64,000 nucleotides of DNA from NCBI RefSeq assembly GCF_008728515.1, contig NC_044983.1, forward strand, positions 124,863,139 through 124,927,138, given 5' to 3'. The notes under the pieces were generated by a model that worked only from the letters and a program-made list of their open reading frames with translations, was not told the origin of the DNA and did no database searches. Positions 11,576 through 22,309 of the stretch are shown one piece after another. A program made the position numbers and the translations under genes. Source of the DNA: Papio anubis (taxonomy: Eukaryota > Chordata > Mammalia > Primates > Cercopithecidae). Position 1 is the first letter of the stretch; the number at the start of each line of letters is the position of its first letter.

Positions 11576-12130
11576 TTACTGATACAAATTCTGTTACCTA
11601 GAAGTAGGATGCTGGTATAACAAATACTTAGAAATGCCTTTGGAATTGGACAATGGGCAGAAGCTGGAAAAATTTTGAGGAGCACGACAGAAAAAGCCTA
11701 GATTGCCTTGAAGGGACTATTAGTAGAAATATGCACATTAAAGACTCTTCTAGTGATGGCTCAGAGGGAAATGAAGACCATTGTAGGAAGGCAATGTCTC
11801 AAGAGGTCAGGAAACTAAATATACAAGTGAATAAGCCATTGCAAAATAGAGCAGAGTTTTGTCAATGCTAAGATATTGAGGAATCCAAAAGTTGAAGGTC
11901 AAAACCTGCTTGGAGGAAAGCCCAAGTGAACACCCAGGCTCTGAGTTAGTACCTCTGGAGGGCTACACCCAGGAGTGGGGGCAAATACAAGTTCAGATAT
12001 AGCCATGCAAACATTGCAACCCAGCCTTGAATAAACTCCATTCTTGATTATGATGATTTGTTCCTGCCTTAGATGCCTATTAGAGAAAAGGATAAACCCT
12101 CTATGAAGGAAAAGAGCATCTCCTAGAGCC
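11576..12130 (+). mobile_element. MaLR internal region (MLT1/MST-type)
   Basis: The start reads gttacctagaagtaggatg and gctggtataacaaatactta, matching the leader of MaLR internal sequences (agaagtggggtgctgctataacaaa family form). The later aattggacaatgggcagaag and gctggaaaaattttgagga also fit. MaLRs have no env and little coding capacity; nothing here is an intact ORF. It is truncated: no 3' LTR in sense orientation follows. Confidence 0.75.
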
Positions 12131-12233
12131 TCTACAATTTTTAACATACAATGTCAGGTCTTCAATATAAAAAGAAGCATAACAAAAACCAAGATGAACA
12201 GAAAAAGATATTGAAATAGATCTACAAATGACT

Positions 12234-12761
12234 GGTCTTCAATATAGCAAGTACCTATAATAGACTATCACAAACTTGGAGACTTAAAACAATATTCATT
12301 CATTATCTCAGTTTCTGAAGTTTTGAAGTCCATGCACAGTATACTGGGTCCTTTGTTCAGGATTTCACAAGGCTGAAAGCAGTGAGGCTGCTTTCTTACT
12401 TAGCTTAGGGTCCTCTTCCAAACTCATTCAGGTTGTTGGAAGAATTCAGTTCCTTGCGGTTGTTGATATAAGGGCCCCACTTTCTTCCTGACTTTACTAA
12501 TCATGTGGTCCTCTCACAAGTTGGAAGCTTACTTCTTCAAAGCCAGAGGGAGAACTTTTCTTCAGTCTGCTCTGAAGGAGTCTTATCAGAAGAGTGACAA
12601 GCTCATACATCTCTGTTACATAATCTAGTCTAATCAGAGTGTGAGTGCTACCAGTAAATTTCATAAGATAGCACTCTGATAGGATCATACATGGAACATG
12701 TACACTAAGTGGGAAGTGTGAGAAACATCTTGGGGGCCATTTTATAATTCTTCCTACTATA
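12234..12761 (-). mobile_element. MLT1-type LTR, antisense, inside L1M
   Basis: The reverse complement reads gaattataaaatggccccca near one end and ttgttttaagtctccaagtt near the other, the signature of MLT1. A 5-bp direct repeat tgact is at 12229-12233 and 12762-12766, as expected for ERVL-type integration. The L1M ORF1 text joins across it. Confidence 0.8.
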
Positions 12762-13042
12762 TGACTCAAATATTGGTTTTATCTGTAACCAATATGTAAA
12801 ATCAAATATATAGCAAATGGGTAATTTCACCAAAGAAATTGAATAAATTAAAAATGTGAATAGAAATATTAGAACTAAAACATGCAGTAAGTTAAATTTA
12901 AAACTTGATAGGTGGATTTAACAGAAAATTAGATGTAGCAAAAGAAAGGATTAGTCAAATGGAGTATAGATCAGTAGAAAATATACTAACTCAAACAAGA
13001 AGAGCAAAAAATACGGAAAATATAGAAAGAGGGTAAGATAGA

Positions 13043-13071
13043 CATATATATATATATATATATTTTTTTTT
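13043..13071. repeat. (AT)n microsatellite with short T run
   Basis: About ten AT dinucleotides followed by a T run, lying in the L1M ORF1 relic and probably expanded from it. Confidence 0.9.
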
Positions 13072-13639
13072 ACTAATGTACATGTAATTGAAGTCCTAGA
13101 AGAAGATTAAAAAGAGAATAAGGCATAAAGAATATTTGAAGAGAAAAAATATATCAAGCAACCCAAGTGAGATAAATTCAAAGGAAACTACAGATAAACA
13201 TATCGTGGTCAAATGTCTGAAATCCAAAAAGAATAAAATTAAAACAGACAGAAAAAAATACATTAACTTCAAAAGAGAAATAAGACTTAAGGCTGATTTC
13301 TTAATAGAAATAATAGGAGCCAGAGAATAATGAAAGAATGTCTTTAAAGGGCTGAGAAAAATAACAATAAACACAAATGTAGACCTTCAAAGTGAAGATA
13401 AGTACAGATTTCTGGACAAGAAAAAATTGAGGCAATTCATATCCAACAGATCTATGTATACACAAAAATAACAAGAGAAATTTTCAGACAGAAGGAAAAT
13501 TATCCCAGATAGAAACCCAGAAATAGAGGCAGAAATGAAGAATAATAGAAATGGTAAATATGTTGGTAACTTAATAGAAACACAAAAAATTAAAGTTTTA
13601 TAGATTTAAAGTATATGGAAAATTATAATGAATATTTTA

Positions 13640-13948
13640 TTTTATTTATTTATTTATTTATTTTGAGACAGAGTTTTGCTCTTGTTGCCCAGGCTGGAAT
13701 ACAGTGGCACGACCTCAGCTCACTGCAACCTCCGCTCCCTGGGGTTCAAGTGATTCTCCTGCCTCAGCCTCCCAAGTAGCTGGGATGACAGGCACCTGCC
13801 ACCACACCCTGCTAATTTTTTTGTATTTTTAGTAGAGACAGGGTTTCGCCATGTTGCCAGGCTGGTCTCAAACTCCTGACCTCAGGTGATCCACCTGCCT
13901 CAGCCTCCCAAAGTGTTGGGATTACAGTGTGAGCCACCGCGCCCGAAC
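13640..13948 (-). mobile_element. AluS SINE, antisense, inside L1M
   Basis: It starts with the (TTTA)n tail complement, followed by gagacagagttttgctcttg, and ends with gagccaccgcgcccgaa-type Alu head. A perfect 17-bp target-site duplication, ttataatgaatatttta, lies at 13623-13639 and 13949-13965. The L1M continues on both sides. Confidence 0.97.
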
Positions 13949-14659
13949 TTATAATGAATATTTTAAAAAGCAAAAGAGGGTAAATGAATTTTAAGTGTTT
14001 AAAGATCTAGCATTGTTGGAGAAATGGCAGAAATATTAATTGTGTTAAATTTAATAAATTTGGAATTATCTTGTAATGTTCAGGATAACCACTTGAAGTA
14101 TAAGAATATAAAGCTAAAATTCTAATTAAGAAGAGAAATGGAATTTAGAAATATTTGCATATTTTTAAATGAAGCAAGAAAGAAGATAAATATTAAAAAG
14201 TGAGTCAAACAGAAAATACATATGTTTTAAAAGCACAAATTTATCAGGAATTATATTTAATGCTAATACACTAAATACTCCAATTAAAAGACACACATTG
14301 TCAGATTAGAAAAAACCTATATGCTGCTTACATGTTATATACCTTAAATACAAGGACACAGAAAGGTTAAAACTAAAAGGATTTAAAAAGATAAACTACG
14401 CAAAAACTCAACAAAAGAGATGTAGTATAACCATACCAATATCATCCAATATGGACTTTAACATAAGCAGCATTACTAGAGATAAGAGGCATATTTCATG
14501 ATAAAGAGTCAATTCGTCAGATGTAATAATTCTAAATTTGCATGTACCTAATAACATCAAATGTATAAAGCAAAACTTTCCAGGAACAAGACAAAGAGAA
14601 ATATAATTACAATAGGAAATGAACATGGCATAGAAAGCCCCTCTGATCTGAGGCCAGTC

Positions 14660-15415
14660 ACTAACTCCCCTACTTCTCTATTTCCTGGTAGAATTCTAGA
14701 ATTCATTTTTTCCCCACCTACACATTTAGGTTTTTGGCTTTCCTTTGCTTTTATTATGCCACTACCCCATTCCTTCCATCTCCTTCAATTGATCACTGAA
14801 TACCCTTATCCTACATAATCTCCAAGGCCCAGCACAAAAATCACGTTCTTGGCAGGGCACATGGTTCACGCCTATAATCCTGGAACTCTGGGAGGCCAAG
14901 GCAGGCAGATCACTTGAGGTCAGGAGTTGGAGACCAGCCTAGCCAACAGAGTGAAAAGCCATCTCTACCAAAACTACAAAAATTAGCAGGGTGTGGTAGT
15001 ACACATCTATAATCCCAGCTGCTTGAGAGGCTGAGGCAGGAGAATTGTTTGAACCTGGGAGGCGGAGTTTGCAGTGAGCAGAGATCACGACACTGCACTC
15101 CAGCCTGGGTGACAGAGTGAGACTCCGTCTCAAAAAAAATAAAAATAAATAAATTACCTTTTCCATTAAGCTTTCCCACATTTCCCTTTTTGGGAGTATG
15201 GAATTTCTCCCACCTCAAAATTCAGAAATCTGTTCACATTTCTTGGCATTTTCTACCTTGCATTCCAATTATTTTTGCAAATGTATTAATTTCTTCTTTT
15301 ATTAAGGCGGGGCTTCCATGGGCTTCCATTTTGCATGGATTATACCTGACAGAAGTGAATCCAAACCATAATGGGAGTTCACTAAATATCTGTTAAATAA
15401 ATGAATGCTGAATCT
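14660..15415 (+). repeat. L2 LINE 3' end, split by an Alu
   Basis: Worn L2 sense text before the Alu (ctccaaggcccagcacaaaa) and after it, closing at the L2 3' end with ctaaatatctgttaaataaa followed by tgaatg near 15400. Confidence 0.65.
14851..15155 (+). mobile_element. Alu SINE (AluJ/S)
   Basis: Full-length dimeric Alu starting ggcagggcacatggttcacg with an aaataaataaa-type tail. Possible diverged duplications are aaatcacgttctt just before and aaattaccttttc just after. Its substitutions suggest an older Alu. Confidence 0.95.
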
Positions 15416-15895
15416 TCCCAGAACCTTTCTCCCAAAAGTGCCAGCCAACCCTAAACTGTGTGTGTGAGAGAGAGAATTAGAAATTAGAATTAGATATCTG
15501 GCTTTGGAGAAAACGAGCCCCAGATCAGAGCAGAGTTTCCCAAGCCAGAAAACTTCTCTAACTTTTCTAGTCGACCATGTCATGCTAAACGGGCTCCCTG
15601 GAAGCTGTGACAGAATTTCACTGACACATAAAAGCCTGTCTTGCCAACTGCTTGAGGCACTGGTCATCCGCTCAAGCAACAGCAGACCTCACTGGCCAGA
15701 GTCAACCACTCTGTCTTATATCATATTCAAATAATTCATTACAGCTATCATATTGCTATTTACCTCACCCTTTATTTTCTTCTGCCTGAGCAAAACAGTA
15801 AGAAGAGGGAAAAGTAACTGAGATCTCAGAATTACATGAGCATGTCTTGGCCACCCAGCTCTGCCAAAATAACTGCTTGACTTGGATTGGATGCC
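15416..15895. other. No feature recognised
   Basis: Non-repetitive sequence. The antisense frame at 15302-15679 (125 residues) overlaps the L2 tail, has no recognised domain and is treated as chance. Confidence 0.45.
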
Positions 15896-15899
15896 TCAA

Positions 15900-15990
15900 A
15901 GTCATTTTTATAACGGAAATAATAACACTACTTATTTTGTAGGTTGTTATGAGAATTAAATGGGAAAATCCATATGAGGCCACCCAATAA
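15900..15990 (+). repeat. MIR fragment
   Basis: The core aataataacactacttattt and gttgttatgagaattaaatg match the MIR 3' half. Confidence 0.6.
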
Positions 15991-16374
15991 TGCCTGTTTT
16001 AAAAGATTAGCTTCTTCCCTTCTCCACCTTCCCACCTCTTAAGAGACCAGCAGATCATTTCCCTTATTCAGTCAGAATAAGCTTTGGCGGGAGACAGGAG
16101 ATGACAAATTCACATCCACCATCTCCCTGGATAAGAAAAGAGATTCATGCTGGCTGGCTGGCATTTCCAGAGCCTTGCAGCCATTCCGAGGATTCCATGT
16201 GCACTGGATAAAACTGGATTTCCAATAAAGTATTTCATGCCTGGGCATCGCCCTGCCAGAAGCACTGACTCTTGCCCAAAATTAAGCTGAGTTTGCCATC
16301 TAGAGGACATCAGCAGACAGGCAGGGCCCGATACAGCAATGACTCACTGGGCACCCGGAACAGAGATGAAGCTT

Positions 16375-16500
16375 CATTCCTTCACTGACAAACGTTAGTT
16401 GAGGATCTGCTATAAACCAGGCACTGTAGGAACAGGGCATGACGCAGCTTCTGTCCTCAGTGAGCTCACAATCTAGTGGAGAGTTCACACTAAATTGATT
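16375..16500 (-). repeat. L2 3'-end fragment
   Basis: Reads ccaggcactgtaggaacagg then gtgagctcacaatctagtgg, the reversed L2 tail. Confidence 0.75.
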
Positions 16501-16684
16501 TCATTGTCCAAAATGAGACCTGGTTTCTGAAAGGAGGAAGTGTTCCTCCTCTAACAGTGCAAAATGAATTTGGTCACTGATAAATCAGACAGCCAGTAAG
16601 TAGAATAGCTGAGTTGTGTCTTGGCCCTCAGGGATTGGGTTCCAATTTTCTAGACACTCAAGCTGAGTTGGATATTAGAGGACC

Positions 16685-16790
16685 CACCTCTTCATTTTGC
16701 AGGCAAAGAGAGGTAAAGTGAGCCGATCAGGGCCACGCAGCTAGAAAGTAGCACAGCCACTCTTGCAATGTCCATGTTTCTTCCAAGGGA
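16685..16790 (-). repeat. MIR fragment
   Basis: Reads ggcaaagagaggtaaagtga then ggccacgcagctagaaagta, the antisense MIR core and its flank toward the tRNA-derived head. Confidence 0.75.
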
Positions 16791-16794
16791 CTGA

Positions 16795-17270
16795 ATTATG
16801 CCTGAAGCAGCCAGACACCAGAGCAGAGTGGACAGAGACAGGTGTGCACAGAGCTTTCTCAACTGAGTGTTCGTCAAGGGCAGGTTTGCAGAAGTCAGGA
16901 GTTTTTATATCTTGTTGAGGCCCTCACTTGCCAGCGATGGAATAAATGAGGAACTTTGGCCTCTGGCCTAGATTCACATAGTTCTTCTCACCCTATAAAT
17001 CCGATTCATTTAAAGAAAGTCCCTCTGACATTCATGGGTGTTCCTTCAGTTGCCAGGAATGTCTGTGTATTTGGAATTGCGCTTATAGTCTAAGAATCTC
17101 TTAGATTTTGAAAGGTGGCAATGTGGCTACACGTAATTCAGGACATTTAAACTGGAAGGGAAATCTCTTTTCCAGAAGCAGGAATGTACTTCAGGATACT
17201 AAACATTGCACCAACATTATATGCTTTTCAGACCTCATTATTGCACTGGTGGCCAGTTTTGGCTTATCCA
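16795..17270. other. No feature recognised
   Basis: Non-repetitive by eye, with no open frame of interest and no RNA gene signature. Confidence 0.45.
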
Positions 17271-17274
17271 CATA

Positions 17275-17450
17275 GTCATTAAGCAAGCATGCATTCTGTG
17301 CTTCCTATGTGCCAGGCACTGTACTAAACAAAGCACTGAGGATACAGTGATGAACAAGACAGTTATTTCCACTGCCTTCATGGAGCTTACAAGTCATTAC
17401 CCAGATAATTACATCAAGTTATGATGAGTCCATACAAAAGAAAACAGAAG
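17275..17450 (-). repeat. L2 3'-end fragment
   Basis: Clear reversed L2 tail: ctatgtgccaggcactgtac, gaggatacagtgatgaacaa and ccttcatggagcttacaagt. Confidence 0.85.
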
Positions 17451-17589
17451 GCTCCTCTGAGTAAATGCCAAAGACTACTTAACTGCAGAATGAAACTGGA
17501 TATGTAATAAGCTTTTCTACTCACTCCCTGTTTGTCCAGATTATCCTGTACATATTTTCTTAACTTTCTCCTCAACATCTTTTGGGGGT

Positions 17590-17625
17590 TTTGTTTGTTT
17601 ACTTGTTTGTTTGTTTGTTTTGATT
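17590..17625. repeat. (GTTT)n microsatellite
   Basis: Several tandem GTTT units with one interruption (acttg). It lies just before an L2 tail. Confidence 0.85.
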
Positions 17626-17639
17626 TTTCTTACAGTTGA

Positions 17640-17775
17640 TAGTGTATTTATTGCCCACAAGATTCTCAGCTTCTTGAGGTCGGGGAAAAATTCTTATTTA
17701 TTCCAAGATCTTCCATGTCTACTAAATAATAGGTGCTGATAGTATTATTTTAATAAATAAGTGAATTAAATTGAT
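17640..17775 (+). repeat. L2 3'-end fragment
   Basis: Sense L2 tail: attctcagcttcttgaggtc, then taataggtgctgatagtatt and aataaataagtgaat at the end. Confidence 0.65.
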
Positions 17776-17779
17776 TTTA

Positions 17780-18545
17780 TCAGTCTGTCAATTTCAAATA
17801 TGACTGATAAAACCACATTTATAAAGTCTTTATATGTGATGCATGAGACTGAGATATAGTCAATGACAATAGGTGAAATTTTTAAAGTTATGTTTCTATC
17901 TAAGTGTATCATTGCAAGTCATCCACCATTTATTACCCACCCAATCTGTCAGATATGATGCCGGATGCTGTCTAGAACAGGAGATGAGCACTTGCATACA
18001 TAAACATAAAATGTTCAAGGGTTTTCAGAGGGGAGCACACCTGACACTAGCAGGAATGATCAATGTTACGGAAATACAAATAACTGCTAATCACTGCTGA
18101 AGTCCAAACAAACCTAAAATCTAACCATAATAATTGGAAATAGCTGCCTCCATGAAGTGCTGTGTCCCAGGAGTGAGGTGCAGGTTGTGAATATGTCCAA
18201 AGATTGTGTCACAAGTGAACAGAAACTTGCCAGAGTACACTCAGTGTCTACACACATAAATATGAAACATTGAGTAATCACTGATGGTACTCTCCAGCTT
18301 GGTTTTAAATGAAGCCAGTTTTAGATAAAGAGCCAAAATATCTCTTCTCGCTGCATCATATCCTTCAGACCCCATCCACCTGGAGCACTTTTACTCATTA
18401 TTTAAGTCTTTGGTCAAGTCAAACTTTGACTCTCACAGCTCTCCACAACCCTTGAAAAGTTAGCCCCCAAAGGATAGTGTACATACTTCTAGTCCTAAGT
18501 TTTCAACAGCAAAGACTGGTTAGTACCCAAAAAAAGCTATGATTT
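17780..18545. other. Mostly unrecognised
   Basis: Nothing clear; a weak sense L2-like stretch may cover 18360-18480 (tggagcacttttactcatta, then aagtctttggtcaagtcaaa). Confidence 0.35.
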
Positions 18546-18547
18546 CA

Positions 18548-18770
18548 TGAGCCTCTACTATGTGCTGAGCTAGGCACTTTCTCAGAATGATCTCTTTTAT
18601 TTAGCATAAAACACTACATGGTAAGTGCTATTAACTTCAGTGTATACATTTTTTTTTTAAATGATGTTGAGAGAGGTGAGGTCACTAACAAGAACCCAGC
18701 TAATTAACAGTAGAACTAGAATATTCATCCAGGCCCATCTCCTCCAAATCCCACTTTCTTCCCTCTTAGG
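18548..18770 (-). repeat. MIR SINE
   Basis: Antisense MIR nearly complete: ctactatgtgctgagctagg, a worn core at 18670-18690, and the head ending in the ccaggcccatctcctccaaa stretch. A run of nine T interrupts it at about 18651. Confidence 0.7.
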
Positions 18771-19041
18771 AATGTTTCTCAAAATATTAAATATGAAATA
18801 TAGATACTGTTTTCTCTACTTTGCTAATTTTTATGCTTTATCTTTCATTGATGGCAAGTGGTACTGCTTTTCAAATTATGGTGGGTATGTGAAGTTTCCT
18901 ATTTAAAGAGATTAAAATTACTTTTTGGATGAGAGTTTTAAAGAAATCTGTTATGTAAGTAATAGCACAATTGATGTGTGGCTATATCAAAAGCCACGCA
19001 TGTGGCACATCACTGACTGATGTCTGGGAAACACTGCTTTG
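18766..19041. repeat. Possible small hAT-type DNA transposon
   Basis: The ends may form an imperfect inverted repeat: aatgtttctcaaa near 18769 and, reversed, cagtgtttcccaga near 19038. Such ends fit non-autonomous hAT elements, but no clear 8-bp target duplication is visible. The call is tentative. Confidence 0.3.
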
Positions 19042-19107
19042 CCTGGTAAGTGCTTCTCCACTTCCTTCATTTCTCACGTTATTTCTTGATCTCGTTACCT
19101 TTATGCC

Positions 19108-19588
19108 AGAGCCTCTCACCTCTGGGTGCACATAGAATTATGCAAGAATACTGATGTCCAAGTCCCCTTCTCAGCCAATTAATTAAGAATTTCTGGTAGT
19201 GGGCCGGGCGTGGTGGCTCACACCTGTAATCCCAGCACTTTGGGAGGCCGAGGCGGGTGGATCACAAGGTCAGGAGATCAAGACCATCCTGGCTAACACA
19301 GTGAAACCCCATCTCTACTAAAAATACAAAAAATTAGCCAGGCATGGTGGTGGGCACCTGTAGTCTCAGCTACTCAGGAGGCTGAGGCAGGAGAATGGCC
19401 TGAACCCGGGAGGCAGAGCTTGCAGTGAGCCAAGATTGAGCCACTGCACTCCAGCCTGGGTGACAGAGCAAGACTCCGTCTAAAAAAAAAAAAAAAGAAT
19501 TTCTGGGAGTAAGACCTAAACACTGCTATTTTTTCAAAGTTCCCCAAATAATTCTAGTAGCAGTCAGAGTTAAGAACTACTGCTACAA
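19108..19588 (+). mobile_element. MER5A (hAT-Charlie) element, split by AluY
   Basis: The left part reads ctcacctctgggtgcacata and aatactgatgtccaagtccc. The right part reads ctgctattttttcaaagttc and ends cagagttaagaactactg. These are the MER5A halves with its inverted ends. The Alu interrupts the middle. Confidence 0.85.
19201..19494 (+). mobile_element. AluY-like SINE
   Basis: It begins ggccgggcgtggtggctcac and has AluY-type blocks: ggatcacaaggtcaggagat, ccatcctggctaac and gcagagcttgcagtgag. Target-site duplications are aagaatttctggtagt (19185-19200) and aagaatttctgggagt (19495-19510), one mismatch. It is the Alu closest to consensus in the window. Confidence 0.96.
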
Positions 19589-19599
19589 ACTATGAACCC

Positions 19600-19672
19600 C
19601 TTTGGGTATGCCCAGTGCACAGCACACTGCCTGACACATAGTAGGAGATCAACAATGTTTGTTAAATAAGAA
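19600..19672 (+). repeat. L2 3'-end fragment
   Basis: Reads cagcacactgcctgacacat, agtaggagatcaacaatg and tttgttaaataa, the sense L2 terminus. Confidence 0.75.
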
Positions 19673-19674
19673 AT

Positions 19675-20105
19675 GATGTTATCCTGGATTCTACCAAGTC
19701 TAGGGTTCTTTAATGAATCACTGGGGCCCATATTTCAGATCCTATCTCTCCAATATGTTCAGGAGTATGTGATGTGAGGCCTCTGTATAGGCAATCAGTC
19801 AGTTACAGGGTGAGACTATATTGCGACCAAGCCAACATTTCATTAAATAATTCCCAATTCCTCATTTCCATCAGGGTGTTGACTTTGCTCCTACTCTGTT
19901 TGCAGAAGGATTTGAGGTCATTTAACCCATCCATAAGCAGGAGGCAGCCATGCCGTGAGCAACCCTGTACCTAGAGGTGGTCTCAGCAGAGCTACTTCCT
20001 CATTGCGTGCCTGGTACCCTTGAACTCCTCAGAGCTACCTACTTGTGAACTTAAGCAAAACAGATAAGGCCTAGCTCCCAGCTAAGGATCTATGAGGTAG
20101 AGGGG
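19675..20105. other. No feature recognised
   Basis: Non-repetitive by eye. No domain or RNA signature was found. Confidence 0.4.
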
Positions 20106-20109
20106 GAAA

Positions 20110-20325
20110 AAATGATGGACTTTAGGAACAAACAGATCCAACATTAAATTTCATATCCATCACCTTAGATAAATCACTTCCCCTCTGTGAGCACCCACTT
20201 CCTCATGTTTAAAAAAAAATTATTAATTAGGTTTTACAGTATTGTTAAGGATTAGAGATACTGAATGGAAGCTTCCCACAAGTGTTTAGCACATGGCAGG
20301 TGCTCCACAGAGGTATATACGGCTT
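20110..20325 (+). repeat. MIR SINE
   Basis: Sense MIR: gactttaggaacaaacagat (head), ccttagataaatcacttccc (core) and gtttagcacatggcaggtgc (3' end). Confidence 0.75.
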
Positions 20326-20955
20326 TTCCATGGTTGAAGGAAGGAATGAATGAGGAGATATATAAAGCTGTACAAGCTAAATATAAAGCTATTACAAATA
20401 CAAGAGTTCATACATTTCCCTCTTTTCCTTCTTTTCAAAGTCCTCTGTTTTAAGAAAACATAGCACTTTTACCACACTTGACCAGTTCCTTTAGCTGTTC
20501 TTCCTTCCCCAAAGAAAGATTAACTCAACAAGAAGATTCTTCAAGGCTTAGAAATGTATGTCACTTTATTGACATAGCTTTAGGTAACAAATAGACTTTT
20601 ACAATAATTCTATTATTGTACTTTAGTTGAAAAGGACACAAATGTTGAAAATTAAAGAGACTTTGTTTTGTTTGTGTTTGAAACACAAAGCCTGAGGAAG
20701 AGCTAATTTGTGTGGTAAAATCTAGGGTTTAAAATATTTCCCAAAGGACAAACGAAAATAACTCCTTGGACCCTTATTTTACTAAGAGCAAAACACATCT
20801 CCAACAGAGAAGCATTGCTTCCAAATCTTTCAAACAGCCAGACTTAAATCTCAGGACTGTGTTTTCATTATCTACATACAAGGGAAATCCTCCCTCCTGC
20901 TTATCGAGCAAATTCTCCTTGAGTTCCTGCTAGGTGCAATGCACCATTTCAACCA
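20326..20955. other. Mostly unrecognised
   Basis: Non-repetitive to about 20880. The 80 bases before the Alu could be a worn antisense repeat (cttgagttcctgctaggtgc), but this is too weak to name. Confidence 0.35.
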
Positions 20956-20958
20956 AAC

Positions 20959-21246
20959 TTTTTTTTGAGATGGAGTTTCGCTCATCGCCCAGGCTGGAGT
21001 GCAATGGCGCGATCTTGGCTCACTGCAACCTCTGCCTCCTGGGTTCAAGTGATTCTCCTGCCTCACCTCCCGAGTAGCTGGGACTACAGGTCCGCGCCAT
21101 CTTGCCTAGCTAATTTTTGTACTTTTAGTAGAGATGGGGTTTCACCATGTTGAGCAGGCTGGTCTTGAGCTCCTGACCTCAGGTGACCCACCCGCCTCGG
21201 CCTCCCAAAGTGCTGGGATTATAGGTATGAGCCACGGCGCCCAGCC
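20959..21246 (-). mobile_element. AluS SINE, antisense
   Basis: T run, gagatggagtttcgctcatc, then both arms to gagccacggcgcccagcc. A short possible duplication (caaccaaa before, caacaata after) flanks it. It faces the AluY at 19201 in opposite orientation about 1.5 kb away. Confidence 0.95.
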
Positions 21247-21339
21247 CAACAATATTTTTTAATACTCACCATGCAAATGCAACTATTTTAAATGTCTTAT
21301 CTTTTAATCCTCTTTCTTTTATCTTATGGCAAACTATTT

Positions 21340-21625
21340 GCATCAAGTTATAGCATTATTATCATCATCATGACTACCATCACCACTATCATAATTACCA
21401 GTTACTATGTAAACTCTGCTAAAGTGTTTTACAGACATCATATTAGCTCCAATCCTTTCAACAGCCTTAAGACATACACGTCCTTAATACCTAGTTTATA
21501 GAGTAAGAAGCCAAAGCTTAGAGAAAAATACTTTGATTAAGGTCACATAGCAAATAAGTGATGAAGGTGGGACTAGAAATTATGCCTATTTTTGCCTAAA
21601 ACCAAAGTCTGTGCTTAGCCCAGGT
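21340..21625 (-). repeat. MIR SINE
   Basis: Long antisense MIR: ccagttactatgtaaactct, catattagctccaatccttt, gaagccaaagcttagagaaa, aaggtcacatagcaaataag and the head toward 21620. An ATC-rich run precedes it. Confidence 0.85.
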
Positions 21626-21824
21626 GAACTCAGAGACCATAGAAGTCACTGCTGAGATGAAGTTTGTCATGGTGCATAGAGTGTCAGAGCAATGACAAAT
21701 AAAGGGATTTAGTGGCAGATTTTTATTTGGATATTCAACTCATTGCTTTGGCCTGTTTCAGCATTAACAGGTCTTTCCACAAAGGTCCTTTTCTTTTCCT
21801 GTCTTGAAAACACAATTTATAGGG

Positions 21825-22010
21825 AATTATCATGGTAGGATCCTTAAAGATCATCTAATCCAATCCCTCCTCATGCCAAGACAAGGAAGTAAGGTCTAGA
21901 GATCGTAGTTGCTTTGCTTAGGATCACACAGCAAGTCATCAATACAGCTCTGACCAGGGGTCTGGACTCCTGACTCCCATTTCAGTGTTCTTTCTGATAT
22001 GTTTCCTTCT
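21825..22010 (-). repeat. MIR/L3-type ancient repeat
   Basis: Reads aaagatcatctaatccaatc, ggatcacacagcaagtcatc and ggtctggactcctgactccc, an antisense mammalian-wide repeat with a MIR-like core. Family not resolved. Confidence 0.65.
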
Positions 22011-22309
22011 GTATAAACAATGCTATTTTCATCTTACATCTGATGTTTAGAGTTGTCTTAGCTGGTCTGATTATAATAAATTATGTGAAATAAAACATTT
22101 AACAAATTATGTGATTGGCCCTAGATAAACTCAAATGGAGAAAGAAGAGGAGAGGAAAAGACACTTCTAGCTAAGAAAATATCAAAAACAATGACAGAGT
22201 CATGAAAGAAATCTAGCTTAGTGTGTTCAAAAAAGGGAATTCATCTGGTATAACTTGAACAGACACAGCAAGGGGAGTAAAGAGAGTGAATAAATTATTC
22301 TTCCCCTGA
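22011..22309. other. No feature recognised
   Basis: AT-rich with an A/G-rich run around 22140. Nothing nameable. Confidence 0.4.

Larger units (their letters stand above)
12131..14640 (+). mobile_element. L1M / HAL1-like LINE, interrupted twice
   Basis: ORF1-type text begins before and continues after an antisense MLT1 (12234-12761): agaactaaaacatgcagtaa, later agatcagtagaaaatata, and the C-terminal part ttttcagacagaaggaaaat near 13480. After an antisense Alu (13640-13948) it passes into the ORF2 endonuclease region (gacacacattgtcagattag, then gataagaggcatatttcatg). It stops near 14640 before the reverse transcriptase. Many stops occur. HAL1 (an ORF1-only relative) or an L1M broken at the 3' side are both possible. 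Confidence 0.8.

Noticed and set aside
11576..12130. Retroviral gene remnant in the MaLR internal region
   Set aside because: MaLR internal sequence has little coding capacity, and no gag, pol or env motif is visible here.
15302..15679. 125-codon antisense open frame
   Set aside because: No domain is recognised and part of it crosses an L2 tail.
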